Positions 9,321 to 19,883 of a stretch of 64,000 nucleotides of DNA are shown piece by piece. The translations under genes and the position numbers were made by a program. Each line of letters begins with the position of its first letter. Within the stretch, counting starts at the first letter, position 1. Location: contig OZ243926.1 of NCBI GenBank assembly GCA_965213765.1, positions 744,001 through 808,000 of the forward strand, given 5' to 3'. The notes under the pieces are model-generated. The model searched no databases, was not told the origin of the DNA, and was given only the letters and a program-made list of their open reading frames with translations. The stretch is from JAJDXO01 sp965213765 (GTDB lineage: Bacteria; Pseudomonadota; Alphaproteobacteria; Rhodospirillales; UBA2165).

Positions 9321-9994
9321 GGTCCAGCGCGGCCCGCCAGCACCGTCCGTACAAACGGCAGGGTGACGTTGCGCTTTTCCGCCAAAGATGCGCGGTCAAT
9401 ATCTTCAACCAGCTTTTCGAGGGCGGTAAAGGACCGCTCGATGCGAGGCAACAGAAACGAGATCACCGCCGGATCGACCCGCAGTTGGCGATCGGAAAAC
9501 TGCTTGGTCAGGACCGCCGCCATCAGATCTTCATCGGGCAAACGAACACCGGCGGAGGTGGCGGCGCGTAGCCGGGACGCCAAGTCGGGAAGGCCGATGT
9601 TCCATCGGGCCGGTGGAGTTCCCGCGGTGAGCAGGAGGTGACTATTCGCGTCCGCCACCACATTGTAGAGATGGAAGAGCATGGACTCGTCCGCGGATTT
9701 GTCCGCGTCGTCGACAATCACCACGCCCCCGTCACGCTGCGCGCCCAGGACATCGCCGTCATTCAGTGCGCCGCCCGGAACGAGCGTTCCGCCGGTCTGG
9801 GCCTGAAAGACATGCGCCAGATGTGTCTTTCCGCTGGCCGGCGGCCCGTGAACCACCAAGGCGGGCCCCGGCCAGTCCGGCCATCTGTCCAGCCAGGCCA
9901 CCGCCGCTCGATTGCACTCGGTCACCAGGAAGTCGGCGCCGCTCATCGACGGCCGGTGATCAAAGCCAAGCGGAAGTTGCGCGGCGTCGGTCAT
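9317..9994 (-). CDS. hdaA: HdaA, DnaA-related regulator of replication initiation
   Basis: A 225-residue DnaA-like AAA+ protein without the DnaA DNA-binding domain, as in Hda/HdaA. It has Walker A GPPASGKT at residues 50-57 and Walker B VVIVDDADK near 91-99. The QLPLGF motif at residues 6-11 is the clamp-binding peptide of Hda proteins. With the sliding clamp it stimulates ATP hydrolysis by DnaA and so limits re-initiation. It follows perM with an ATGA overlap, so the two are translationally coupled. Confidence 0.9.
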   Translation of the reverse strand: MTDAAQLPLGFDHRPSMSGADFLVTECNRAAVAWLDRWPDWPGPALVVHGPPASGKTHLAHVFQAQTGGTLVPGGALNDGDVLGAQRDGGVVIVDDADKSADESMLFHLYNVVADANSHLLLTAGTPPARWNIGLPDLASRLRAATSAGVRLPDEDLMAAVLTKQFSDRQLRVDPAVISFLLPRIERSFTALEKLVEDIDRASLAEKRNVTLPFVRTVLAGRAGP

Positions 9995-11076
9995 GCATCC
10001 GGGTCTTTGCCGGCCTCATCGCCGCCGGCGCCATAGAGCGGGCTTTCCAGATACCGGCGGAGAAAGAACCGGATCAGCACACCGATGGTTGCCGCGGCCG
10101 GCACGGCGAGCAGCACACCGGTAAAGCCGAAGATGGTGCCGCCGGCGAGAAGCGCGAAAATCACCCAGACCGGGTGCAGGCCCACCCGGTCACCCACCAG
10201 CTTGGGCGTCAGGAACATGGACTCGACCACCTGGCCGGCCATGAATACGGCGAAGACGAAGACGAACGGCAGAACTTCGGTGAACTGGGCAAACGCGACA
10301 CCGGCCGCGACACCCATCCCCACCAGCATCCCGAAATAGGGAACGAAGGAGATCAGGCCGGTCGCCAATCCGATGGTAAGGCCGAAATCCAATCCAACGA
10401 TGGTCAGACCGACCCCGTAGAAAACGGCGAGAAACAGGCAGACGGTCCCCTGCCCACGGACGAAGCCGGCAACGGTGGTATCGATGTCGGCAAAGATCTC
10501 GCGGATGGCCGGTGCTTGGCGGCGGGGCAGCCAGCTGTCCACCCGTTCAACGATGCGGTCCCAATCGCGCAACAGGTAGAAGCTGACGATCGGCGTGATT
10601 ACCACCAGGGACAGCAAATTGAAGAAGGCGACGCCGCCCTGCCAAATCCGGGCAAGCACGCCGCCGACCCAAGCGATCAACGTGCCGGCGGAGGATTGGG
10701 CGGCATCGCGCAGTTGCGCCAACCGGTCACTGGAAATCAGGCCTTCGACCCGTTCCTGGAGCGGCGCGATCGAGGCGAGGAAGGAACTGACCAGTTGCGG
10801 CAGTTTCTCGACGAATGCGAGGACCTGCCCTTGAAGCAGCGGCACCAACAGCACCAGCGCCAGGATCACCACGGCGAAGAAAATCAGGGTGATGATGGTG
10901 GTGGCGACGGTTCGCGACGTCCCCCACGCCTCCAGCCGGTCGGCAAACGGATCGAGAAAATAGGCGACCGCCATTCCGGCCACAAACGGGAGCAGAATAC
11001 CGCTGGTGAGCATCAGGGCGGCAACCAAGGCGGGCAGGACGCCGATCCAGACCAGGGCTTGATTGCGTGCCGTCAT
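9991..11076 (-). CDS. AI-2E family transporter (PerM-like membrane protein)
   Basis: A 361-residue polytopic membrane protein starting MTARNQALVWIGVLPAL. It has the hydrophobic profile of the PerM/AI-2E exporter family: two N-terminal membrane segments, a loop, then a cluster ending LLAVPAAATIGVLIRFFLRRY. The open frame extends about 100 codons further upstream, but that part is low-complexity out-of-frame pgsA sequence. The ATG at 11076 overlaps the pgsA stop and is the natural start. The transported substrate is unknown. A permease of this family often precedes hdaA in alphaproteobacteria. Confidence 0.85.
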   Translation of the reverse strand: MTARNQALVWIGVLPALVAALMLTSGILLPFVAGMAVAYFLDPFADRLEAWGTSRTVATTIITLIFFAVVILALVLLVPLLQGQVLAFVEKLPQLVSSFLASIAPLQERVEGLISSDRLAQLRDAAQSSAGTLIAWVGGVLARIWQGGVAFFNLLSLVVITPIVSFYLLRDWDRIVERVDSWLPRRQAPAIREIFADIDTTVAGFVRGQGTVCLFLAVFYGVGLTIVGLDFGLTIGLATGLISFVPYFGMLVGMGVAAGVAFAQFTEVLPFVFVFAVFMAGQVVESMFLTPKLVGDRVGLHPVWVIFALLAGGTIFGFTGVLLAVPAAATIGVLIRFFLRRYLESPLYGAGGDEAGKDPDA

Positions 11077-11639
11077 TACTCGCCCGGCTCCAATGCCGAG
11101 GCGCGCCGGCCCCAGACCCACACATAGGCGGTGCCCGACGCAAAGGTGGTCGCCGCGACCACATAGACCATCAATTCCACCGCTGCCCGACCCTCCAACT
11201 CGTATCCTGCCATCCCCAGCACGCCGAGGACGAGAAGAAATTGCACCGTCGTATTCAATTTGCTGATCAGCAGCGGCTCCATGGTCAACCGCTGATAAAG
11301 CACATGATAAAGAAATGCCCCGAGGAGAATCAGCCCATCCCGGAAGACCACCAGGATGACCAGCCATGTGGGCAGAAATCCGGCGTGTCCCAGAGCGACA
11401 AACAAACTGACCAACAGCGCCTTGTCGGCGACCGGGTCCAGAAATCCGCCGAGTACGGTTTCCGAGTTGAAACGCTTGGCGATGAAGCCGTCCACCGCAT
11501 CACTTGCGCAGGCGACAAGGAAAACCCAAAAGGCCCAGAGGTAGGCGTCACTGAGGATCAGCCAAACCACCAGCGGCACCGACAGCAGCCGGGCAAAACT
11601 GATGAGATTGGGAATGTTGATCCTCAGCGTGTGGCGCAT
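11076..11639 (-). CDS. CDP-alcohol phosphatidyltransferase family protein
   Basis: A 187-residue membrane enzyme with the complete CDP-alcohol phosphotransferase signature: Asp47, Asp50-Gly51, Arg56, Gly64, Asp68 and Asp72 in SDAVDGFIAKRF and LGGFLDPVADK. Size and motif fit PgsA-type enzymes, which join CDP-diacylglycerol to glycerol-3-phosphate, but members with other alcohol acceptors look the same. It lies between DUF2066 (6-bp gap) and perM (1-bp overlap), so four genes, DUF2066-pgsA-perM-hdaA, form one tight leftward unit. Confidence 0.85.
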   Translation of the reverse strand: MRHTLRINIPNLISFARLLSVPLVVWLILSDAYLWAFWVFLVACASDAVDGFIAKRFNSETVLGGFLDPVADKALLVSLFVALGHAGFLPTWLVILVVFRDGLILLGAFLYHVLYQRLTMEPLLISKLNTTVQFLLVLGVLGMAGYELEGRAAVELMVYVVAATTFASGTAYVWVWGRRASALEPGE

Positions 11640-11645
11640 CTCGCC

Positions 11646-12857
11646 TTAGCCCTGGTTGGGCGGCGTTGCCTCGGGCGGCGCACCGCCCGAATCCAGTTCG
11701 AGGATCCAGTTGCCCTCTTCCTCACGGAGACTGAAATCCGCCTGGGCCAGCGCCAAGGCCAGCTGGTCGATATCGCCGAGATATTGAATGTTGAGGCGCG
11801 CCTCATCACGGGACAGCAGGACAAGATCAATGCGGTCGACAACCGCCACCCGCCCCAGCCTGGACCGGGCCTTCACCCAATCGCCGAGCGACTGGATCGG
11901 CAGCACGACCGCCACAATTTCGCTGCGCTCGAACTGTAGAAGGTTGTCGGCTTTCCACTGGTCCTCGATCTCATCGGCAACCTGGGCCGCCGCGCGACGC
12001 AGGACCGTCTCAACCGCCTCGCCCGGCTGACCGGTGACGCCGGTGATGATGGCCTGCTCGGAAACCGATTCGCCATAACGGTTGACGGTGAGGGAAATCG
12101 AAGGCGCCCCGCCCGGCGCCGCCGCAAGTTCGGCAATGGCGACGATCACGTCGCTGGTTCCGTAACGCCGCGACAGCGCTTCCAACCGCGCACGGTCGCC
12201 GGCAGCCGCCTGCTCCGCGCCGATGGCCGCAATATCGGCCAGGTCACCTGCCGGGAACTCCATCGGTACCAGACCGGCCAAGGCGTTGGGCCCGCCGATT
12301 CCGCGCCACGCGTCCCGCCAGGGGTTGGGGTCATCCCATAATACAACCACACCCGCGGCGCGGTAGACCGGCAACACCAGCACCGGTTTGCTTGGGGTTT
12401 CGGCGAAGTCGATGGCCAAATCGCGAAGCAGTTGACGCACTTCGCGCGGCTTGAAACGAAATGTCAGTTCGGCGAGATACCTGACGGCGGAGGTTTTCTC
12501 ATCGGCAACCGAGAGGTCTTGGACCAACTCGGCGCGGTCCGCGGCGCTCAGCACCGGCAGGCGGTCGATATCCGACTTCAGCGTCAAGCGGTCGAGGAGA
12601 ATTTCGAAGGCACGCTGTTCTCCGGAGGCCAGTGCACGCGCCCGGGCGGCGGCAGCGGTTTCCGCCGTCACATCGACGGCCACGCCCGAAACCTCAAACA
12701 CATCCTGCGCGATCGCGGTCCTGCCGGCGGGGGCAACCGCCAGGGCCAATGCAATTCCGAAGACCGCCACGGCATGCAGGGCGCGCGCCTGCCGTTCGCG
12801 CGTTAGCGGCATCCCGACGTCCAGCGAGACGCCGAGCCAGATACGTCCTCCGAACAT
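11646..12857 (-). CDS. DUF2066 domain-containing exported protein
   Basis: A 403-residue protein with a hydrophobic signal segment near residues 26-50 ending in AIAQ, then the DUF2066 region starting DVFEVSGVAVDVTAETAAAA. The function of the family is unknown. It is regularly found beside pgsA, perM and purM in alphaproteobacteria. The in-frame ATG at 12812 may be the true start, since it gives a more ordinary signal peptide (MPLTRERQARALHAVAVFGI). The divergent purM gene begins 66 bp upstream, so the promoters share that gap. Confidence 0.8.
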   Translation of the reverse strand: MFGGRIWLGVSLDVGMPLTRERQARALHAVAVFGIALALAVAPAGRTAIAQDVFEVSGVAVDVTAETAAAARARALASGEQRAFEILLDRLTLKSDIDRLPVLSAADRAELVQDLSVADEKTSAVRYLAELTFRFKPREVRQLLRDLAIDFAETPSKPVLVLPVYRAAGVVVLWDDPNPWRDAWRGIGGPNALAGLVPMEFPAGDLADIAAIGAEQAAAGDRARLEALSRRYGTSDVIVAIAELAAAPGGAPSISLTVNRYGESVSEQAIITGVTGQPGEAVETVLRRAAAQVADEIEDQWKADNLLQFERSEIVAVVLPIQSLGDWVKARSRLGRVAVVDRIDLVLLSRDEARLNIQYLGDIDQLALALAQADFSLREEEGNWILELDSGGAPPEATPPNQG

Positions 12858-12923
12858 TGCAAACCGCCCCGGATCAAGTATGTTTTCGGCCTTCGTGCGC
12901 GGCTAATTTAGCACGTAGAAACG

Positions 12924-14051
12924 ATGGAGGAAGGCATTTCCAAGGGCGGCGGCAAACAGAAATTCGGGCACGACGGCAGGCCGGTAGAGTTCACCCTGCG
13001 CTATAAGGATGCCGGCGTCGACATCGATGCCGCCGAGCAGTTGATCGACGCCATCCGGCCCGTGGCCAAGGCCACCGACCGGCCGGGCACCATGTCCGGG
13101 CTCGGCGGATTCGGCGCCCTGTTCGATCTCAAGGCGGCGGGCTATCGGGACCCCATCCTGGTTTCCGGTACCGACGGCGTCGGCACCAAGCTGAAAGTGG
13201 CGGCCGCGATCGGGCGCCACGACACCATCGGCATCGATCTCGTGGCGATGTGCGTCAACGATTTAGTGGTCCAGGGCGCCGAACCGCTGTTCTTTCTGGA
13301 TTACTTCGGCACCGGGCGGCTGGAGCCGGCGGTGGCCGCCTCCGTCATCAACGGCATTGCGGACGGCTGCCGGCAGGCCGGGTGCGCCTTGATCGGCGGC
13401 GAAACGGCGGAGCTGCCCTCCATGTACGCTGATGGCGATTACGATCTCGCCGGGTTCGCGGTCGGCGCCGTGGAGCGCGATGCGCTGCTCACCGGCGACG
13501 CCGTCCGGGAAGGTGACGTTGTACTGGGGTTTGCCAGCGCCGGCCTGCATTCCAACGGTTTTTCCCTGGCCCGGCGAGTGGTCGAAAACGCGGACCTGAC
13601 CTTTGACGACCCGGCCCCCTTCGCGCCCGGGCAGAGCATTGGTGAGGCTTACCTGACCCCAACCCGGATTTATGTATGCGCGGCGCTGGCCGGCATCGGC
13701 GCCGGCGGCGTTCACGCCATTTCCCACATCACCGGCGGCGGACTGCTCGACAACATCCCCCGCGTGCTGCCGGAGGGACTGGGCGTCGATCTCTATGCCA
13801 GGGCGTGGGACCTGCCGCCGGTATTCGCCTGGCTGGCCGAGGCCGGCGGCGTGGCACCTCCGGAAATGGCCCGGACCTTCAATTGCGGTATCGGCATGGT
13901 GGCGCTGTGCCCGGCGGACGATGCGGCGGAGATCAAGTCGGCACTGGAGGCGGCCGGCGAGACCATCGCCGCCATCGGCGAAGTGGTCCGCCGCGGCAAC
14001 GATGCGGACCGGGTGCGCATTCACGACCTCGAGGACGTGTTCGGCGGATGA
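12924..14051 (+). CDS. purM: Phosphoribosylformylglycinamidine cyclo-ligase
   Basis: A 375-residue AIR synthetase, fifth step of purine synthesis. Recognisable blocks are YKDAGVDIDAAEQLID at the start, LVSGTDGVGTKLKVA for nucleotide binding, and GGGLLDNIPRVLPEGLGVD near the end. The first 18 residues are a charged tail not shared by most homologues. The stop codon overlaps the purN start as ATGA, so the pair is translationally coupled, as is common for purM-purN. Confidence 0.96.
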   Translation: MEEGISKGGGKQKFGHDGRPVEFTLRYKDAGVDIDAAEQLIDAIRPVAKATDRPGTMSGLGGFGALFDLKAAGYRDPILVSGTDGVGTKLKVAAAIGRHDTIGIDLVAMCVNDLVVQGAEPLFFLDYFGTGRLEPAVAASVINGIADGCRQAGCALIGGETAELPSMYADGDYDLAGFAVGAVERDALLTGDAVREGDVVLGFASAGLHSNGFSLARRVVENADLTFDDPAPFAPGQSIGEAYLTPTRIYVCAALAGIGAGGVHAISHITGGGLLDNIPRVLPEGLGVDLYARAWDLPPVFAWLAEAGGVAPPEMARTFNCGIGMVALCPADDAAEIKSALEAAGETIAAIGEVVRRGNDADRVRIHDLEDVFGG

Positions 14052-14689
14052 AGATCGCCGTCCTCATTTCCGGGCGCGGCAGCAATCTGCAGTCGCTGAT
14101 CGATGCCGCGGCGGCGGGAGAATTGGGGGCTGAGATCGCCCTCGTCATCTCCAATGTACCGGATGCTCCGGGTCTCGAACGGGCTGCCAGGACGGGCATA
14201 CCGACCGAGACCGTCGATCATCGGGACTTCGAGGGCCGGGAGCCGTTTGAAGATGCGCTCCACGCGGCGCTTTCCGGCCGATCCATCGAGCTTGTCTGTC
14301 TTGCCGGGTTCATGCGGCTGCTAACCGACAACTTCGTCGGTAAGTGGCGGGACCGGCTGATCAATATTCACCCCAGCATTCTGCCGGCGTTCAAGGGTCT
14401 TCACACCCACGAGCGGGCCATCGAGGCGGGCGTGAGGTTTTCCGGCTGTACCACCCACTTCGTGACGCCGGAGATGGACGACGGCCCGATCATCGCGCAG
14501 GCCGTCGTGCCTGTCCTGCAGGGCGACACGCCCGGGGATTTGGCGGCGCGCATTCTAGCCGAAGAGCACAAACTGTACCCGTTGGCGGTCCGGCTGATCG
14601 CCGAGGGCCGGGCCAAGGTGGCCGGAAACAAAGTGGAGATAAGCGAGACCGGGGACGCACCCTTCCCCGCTATCAATCCCGCAGGCTAG
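14048..14689 (+). CDS. purN: Phosphoribosylglycinamide formyltransferase
   Basis: A 213-residue GAR transformylase, third step of purine synthesis, using 10-formyltetrahydrofolate. It shows AVLISGRGSNLQSLIDAA at the start and NIHPSILPAFKGLHTHERA, with the catalytic Asn-His pair, in the middle. The frame stays open far upstream inside purM, but homology begins at the ATG at 14048. The TAG stop lies in a CTAG that begins a half copy of a short palindromic repeat. Confidence 0.96.
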   Translation: MKIAVLISGRGSNLQSLIDAAAAGELGAEIALVISNVPDAPGLERAARTGIPTETVDHRDFEGREPFEDALHAALSGRSIELVCLAGFMRLLTDNFVGKWRDRLINIHPSILPAFKGLHTHERAIEAGVRFSGCTTHFVTPEMDDGPIIAQAVVPVLQGDTPGDLAARILAEEHKLYPLAVRLIAEGRAKVAGNKVEISETGDAPFPAINPAG

Positions 14690-14704
14690 AGCAGTTTCCG
14701 GTCA
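14686..14704. repeat. Half copy of the CTAGAGC repeat
   Basis: The sequence CTAGAGCAGTTTCCGGTCA matches the left arm of the palindrome at 9271-9320 with one difference. It fills the 12-bp gap between the convergent purN and ndk genes and contributes to both stop codons. No right arm is present, so this is either a decayed copy or a half-site. Confidence 0.6.
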
Positions 14705-15124
14705 GCCGACGATTTCCAGTTCACTGAAGAAGAAGGCGATCTCGCGGGCAGCGGTTTCGGGCGCATCGGAACCGTGGACGGAGTTGGCCTCGATGCTCTC
14801 GGCGAAATCCTTGCGGATCGTGCCATCATCGGCGTTGGCCGGGTTGGTGGCGCCCATCACCTCGCGGTTCTTGGCAACGGCATCCTCGCCTTCAAGGACC
14901 TGAACCACCACAGGTCCGGAAATCATGAAGTTGCACAAATCGTCAAAGAACGCCCGCTCGGCATGTACGTCATAAAACCGCTCCGCCTGCTCCCGGGTCA
15001 GGCGGACCCGGCGCTGAGCGACGATCCGCAATCCGGCCTCTTCGAACCGGGCATTGATCCGGCCGGTGAGATTGCGCCGGGTGGCGTCCGGTTTGATGAT
15101 CGAAAGTGTACGTTCGACGGCCAT
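14702..15124 (-). CDS. ndk: Nucleoside diphosphate kinase
   Basis: A 140-residue enzyme that passes phosphate between nucleoside tri- and diphosphates. It starts MAVERTLSIIKPDATRRNL, and the active-site histidine is in EANSVHGSDAPETA. Length is exactly typical. The upstream 150 bp (15125-15280) hold its promoter but no clear hexamers; a TATATAC-like stretch near 15215 is a candidate -10. Confidence 0.97.
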   Translation of the reverse strand: MAVERTLSIIKPDATRRNLTGRINARFEEAGLRIVAQRRVRLTREQAERFYDVHAERAFFDDLCNFMISGPVVVQVLEGEDAVAKNREVMGATNPANADDGTIRKDFAESIEANSVHGSDAPETAAREIAFFFSELEIVG

Positions 15125-15280
15125 TGCATCGAGCCTCGCGGTTGCCTCGAGAATTGGGTGAAACGTGATCCCTCCGGATACAAAGCTGCCGGGAACCCCT
15201 GAAAACCGGGGCGCTTATATACATATGACCGGAATGTGGCAAGGGTCTAGGGGATTCGCCATTTTCCCGACCTGACGGTT

Positions 15281-15736
15281 CTACGCGCCGGCCTTCTCTT
15301 CCCAGGCGCCCGAGACATTCTGCTGCCAATAGGTAAGTACATGACCAGCAGCCGCCAGGGATTTCCAGCGACCCCGCGCCGCCTCGACCGCCGTATCGTC
15401 ATTGCCGTCGAACAGGTCGAAGCACCGTTCATAGCCGCTCGGATCCTCAACCGCCGCACCGTCGGTGAGGAACAGGAAGTCCGCCTGGTTGGGGTTTTCC
15501 GGTGTCGCGGTCAGCCACACCGGTTGGTGCTCGGCAAACCCGTCCGCGGCCGATCCGTGGGGCAGCCAGCCGCCGGGGTCCTGACTCCAGAGTATGGCGT
15601 TCAACGATTCCACCCGGTCCTCGGAGGACGCCATCACCACGGCGCGTTTGCCCGCCGCCAGGGTCTTCTCCAGCAGCTTAGGCAAAACAGCTTCCAGCGG
15701 CGAGCGCTGCAGATGGTAAAAGGACACCTCGGTCAT
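15281..15736 (-). CDS. holC: DNA polymerase III chi subunit
   Basis: A 151-residue protein starting MTEVSFYHLQRSPLEAVLP, the usual N-terminus of HolC. It also has RAVVMASSEDRVESLNAILW and FLFLTDGAAVEDPSGYERCF, which fit the chi fold. Chi links the clamp-loader complex to SSB. The frame is open 19 codons further upstream, without similarity. In alphaproteobacteria holC normally follows pepA directly. Here a gap of about 190 bp between them carries the tail of another gene on the opposite strand. Confidence 0.9.
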   Translation of the reverse strand: MTEVSFYHLQRSPLEAVLPKLLEKTLAAGKRAVVMASSEDRVESLNAILWSQDPGGWLPHGSAADGFAEHQPVWLTATPENPNQADFLFLTDGAAVEDPSGYERCFDLFDGNDDTAVEAARGRWKSLAAAGHVLTYWQQNVSGAWEEKAGA

Positions 15737-15813
15737 GCTCCAACGGTGCCACATTCGTACCGCGATTGGCAGTGAGAATTGTGGCGCGACCATGCCGGGA
15801 GGCCGAATTGACT

Positions 15814-15924
15814 CGATATGCCCTGACCGCGATGTCGCTCGCGCAGGAGCGCGCGGGGGTTCCCATCGTCCCCGGCGAACTTGAGATCATCTCAACGGTG
15901 ACGGTCGTTCACGGGATCGAGTAG
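15814..15924 (+). pseudogene. Remnant of a SIMPL (DUF541) protein C-terminus
   Basis: On the plus strand, in the holC-pepA gap, a short frame ends ERAGVPIVPGELEIISTVTV then VHGIE and TAG at 15922-15924. The pattern VPI.PGE.E...TVTVV matches the closing beta strands of SIMPL/DUF541 periplasmic proteins. Only about 36 codons are present. The rest of the gene is missing and no start signal is seen. I infer a decayed gene whose 3' end survives against the pepA 3' end. Confidence 0.45.
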
Positions 15925-15927
15925 GCG

Positions 15928-17445
<1,518 letters not shown>

Positions 17446-17560
17446 TGCGGGACTGCCTTCCTAGGTGATGGGCGAAACGTTCGGCTGCTTCTTGGTTGAG
17501 CCACATGAATTTATGTGATGCGGACGGGCCTGTAAATTCCGGCAGACGGACCGCCGGGGA

Positions 17561-18514
17561 TTAGGCCTGCGGCATCCCGGCCGCCACGTCGGACCGCCGG
17601 TGGCCGCTCTTGAGCCATAGCAGCGCGCCCGGCAACGCGACAACGACCATCAGGACGCCGAGAAGCAGCGACAGCAGAACCGCGTCCTGTTCGCCAACCC
17701 CGGCAATGCCGAGGGCGAAGACCATCGCGGTTTCACGGACCCCCCAACCGGCCACTGAAATCGGAATGGTCGTCACCAGCATCACAGGGGGAATGAGCAC
17801 CAGGCAATCGGCGAGCGGGAGGTCGATGTCCAGGCCGAGAGCGAGCACGAATGTCAGGACGCTGATCAGCGAAAACCCGACAAAGCCCAGCCCGATGGCC
17901 GGCAGCGAATATTTGAGCTTCAAGAAGAAACGCCGGGCGTCTTCGGCCAGCGTCGCGATTCCCTGAATGACCTTCCACGTCTTCATCGCGGGCGGAAACC
18001 GGTCCAGCAGCATGACGAAGGCAATGCCGGTCACCGCCGCCACCGCCAAAACGGGAAAGGCGAACCGCGCCGGGTCGTCGCCGATGCGTGACAAAAGGAG
18101 TGGCTGCGTCGCGACGACCAGAAGAATCAGTCCCAGCAAAGTCGCTGCGCGCTCAAGCAGGATGGAATTAACCGCCGGACGAACCCCGACACCGGTCTTA
18201 TAGACCAGGAACATGCGAACGGCGTCTCCACCCACCGAAGACGGGAGAACCTGGTTGAAGAAGATGCCGATGTAGAGAATTTGGAACGTTTGGCTGAAGG
18301 GAAGCGCCGCCGCAAGGCTCTTCATGACGATCCGCCAGCGGATGGTGTTGTTCAAGAGGACGCAGGCCCACACCACCGCCGCCAGCGCCAACGGCCAAAC
18401 GGGCATGGAGAACAGCCGGTCGAGCGCCGAGGCGAAATCCAGGTTTCGGGTCGCGTACCAGATGAGCCCGATGGAGACCCCGGCCTTCAGCGCCAAGCTC
18501 AGGAACCGTTTCAT
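17561..18514 (-). CDS. Lysylphosphatidylglycerol synthase transmembrane family protein (UPF0104)
   Basis: A 317-residue membrane protein with about eight hydrophobic segments, starting MKRFLSLALKAGVSIGLIWY. It has LYIGIFFNQVLPSSVGGDAVRM and PISVAGWGVRETAMV, both hallmarks of the UPF0104/AglD family (the flippase half of MprF without the synthase domain). Members are linked to lipid or hopanoid transport, but function here is unknown. It lies 71 bp downstream of amrS on the same strand and may be cotranscribed with it. Confidence 0.82.
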   Translation of the reverse strand: MKRFLSLALKAGVSIGLIWYATRNLDFASALDRLFSMPVWPLALAAVVWACVLLNNTIRWRIVMKSLAAALPFSQTFQILYIGIFFNQVLPSSVGGDAVRMFLVYKTGVGVRPAVNSILLERAATLLGLILLVVATQPLLLSRIGDDPARFAFPVLAVAAVTGIAFVMLLDRFPPAMKTWKVIQGIATLAEDARRFFLKLKYSLPAIGLGFVGFSLISVLTFVLALGLDIDLPLADCLVLIPPVMLVTTIPISVAGWGVRETAMVFALGIAGVGEQDAVLLSLLLGVLMVVVALPGALLWLKSGHRRSDVAAGMPQA

Positions 18515-18585
18515 AGAGTCGTTGCCGCGGTCGGAATTTTTGCGGCCACAGCTTTAACACACCTGATGATCAGGTCCAGTGCCGA

Positions 18586-19683
18586 TCACGCCGCCGCCTC
18601 ACGAACGCGAACCGACCGGCGTTTACGGCCCCAATCACCGGGCGGGCCATCGAACACACCGGCGCAGGGCGTTCCGCAATTGGCGCACCGGCCTTCTTCG
18701 GTGAGGTTCCATGTGGAGAGTTCGTACCAGTCCCGGCCGATCAGAACGCCGCCACAGCCAAGGCAGTAAGTGCTCGACCCATCATAGTCGTGAATGTTGC
18801 CGAGGTAGACGTAGCGAAGCCCTCGGTTGAGGGCGATGGAGCGCGCCCGCCGCAAGGTCTCCGGCGGCGTGTTGGGAACGTCGGTCATTTTCCAGTCCGG
18901 GTGAAACGCCGAGAAGTGGAGCGGCACGTCAGGTCCGAGGTTTTCCGCAATCCACTCGGAGAGTTCGGTCAATTCGCGCTCCGAATCGTTGTAACCCGGA
19001 ATCAGGAGGGTGGTGATCTCCACCCATACGGTGGTCTCGTGCACCAGATATTCGAGAGTATCCTGCACCGCCGCCAGATGACCGGAACAAAGGTCCGTAT
19101 AGAACTCTTCGGTGAATGCCTTGAGATCGATATTCACCGCATCCACGTGTTCATAGAATTCGATTCGCGGCTCGGGAGAGATATAGCCGGCGGAGACGGC
19201 AACCGATTTAATCCCAACCTCGCGGCACGCCTTGGCGGCATCCACGGCGTATTCGAGAAAAATCACCGGGTCGTTATAGGTGAAGGCGACGCTCGTGCAG
19301 CCGTGACGCCGGGCCGCGCGGGCGATAGCTTCCGGGCTCGCCTGATTGGCCAGCTTGTCGAAATCCCGGGCCTTTGAAATATCCCAATTCTGGCAGAACT
19401 TGCAGGTCAGGTTACAGCCCGCCGTGCCGAAGGACAGGACAGGCGTGCCGGGCAGAAAATGATTAAGCGGCTTTTTCTCGATGGGGTCGATGCAGAAACC
19501 CGACGAGCGGCCATAGGTGGTCAACACGATGCCGTCGTCTTTCCGCGCGCGAACGAAACACAGGCCGCGCTGACCGTCGTTCAGCTTGCACTCGCGGGGA
19601 CACAGGTCGCACTGAACGCGCCCGTCATCGCGGGCGTGCCAATACCGTCCGGGATATGATTGGTCTGCCGGGATTTGGTTCAC
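18586..19683 (-). CDS. amrS: AmmeMemoRadiSam system radical SAM enzyme
   Basis: A 365-residue radical SAM protein with the iron-sulfur ligands Cys90, Cys94 and Cys97 in CNLTCKFCQNWDISKARD. An N-terminal cysteine group (CDLCPREC, residues 25-32) and a C-terminal group (CLGCGG and CANCGTPC) suggest additional metal sites. This is the radical SAM partner of the Memo and AMMECR1 proteins; the product of the system is unknown. The gene starts with GTG and is divergent from a molybdenum hydroxylase gene. The Memo-AMMECR1 partner is encoded just beyond that gene. Confidence 0.93.
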   Translation of the reverse strand: MNQIPADQSYPGRYWHARDDGRVQCDLCPRECKLNDGQRGLCFVRARKDDGIVLTTYGRSSGFCIDPIEKKPLNHFLPGTPVLSFGTAGCNLTCKFCQNWDISKARDFDKLANQASPEAIARAARRHGCTSVAFTYNDPVIFLEYAVDAAKACREVGIKSVAVSAGYISPEPRIEFYEHVDAVNIDLKAFTEEFYTDLCSGHLAAVQDTLEYLVHETTVWVEITTLLIPGYNDSERELTELSEWIAENLGPDVPLHFSAFHPDWKMTDVPNTPPETLRRARSIALNRGLRYVYLGNIHDYDGSSTYCLGCGGVLIGRDWYELSTWNLTEEGRCANCGTPCAGVFDGPPGDWGRKRRSVRVREAAA

Positions 19684-19883
19684 CTGAGCCTCCCATCGGC
19701 GGTACCATCATCCAGGCCATCATACAAAATTGCCGCGATCGCCTCCAGAGGGCGTCACCGTTGCATCGGCCGCATTTGTCCATCTCGTGGACCCCGGGGA
19801 AAATCGCGGTGAATTTGGTGGCGGGCCGGCGGCTAAACTGCCTATAAAATGCGGTTACCAGACGTGGACAGGGAGAAAAGACA

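Noticed and set aside
17502..17517. Near-palindrome CACATGAATTTATGTG upstream of pepA
   Set aside because: Short and imperfect, with no neighbouring regulator to link it to; left as a remark only.
18566..18580. Inverted repeat ACCTGA-TGA-TCAGGT between amrS and the UPF0104 gene
   Set aside because: Six-base arms with no T-run and no regulator nearby; chance is likely at this length.
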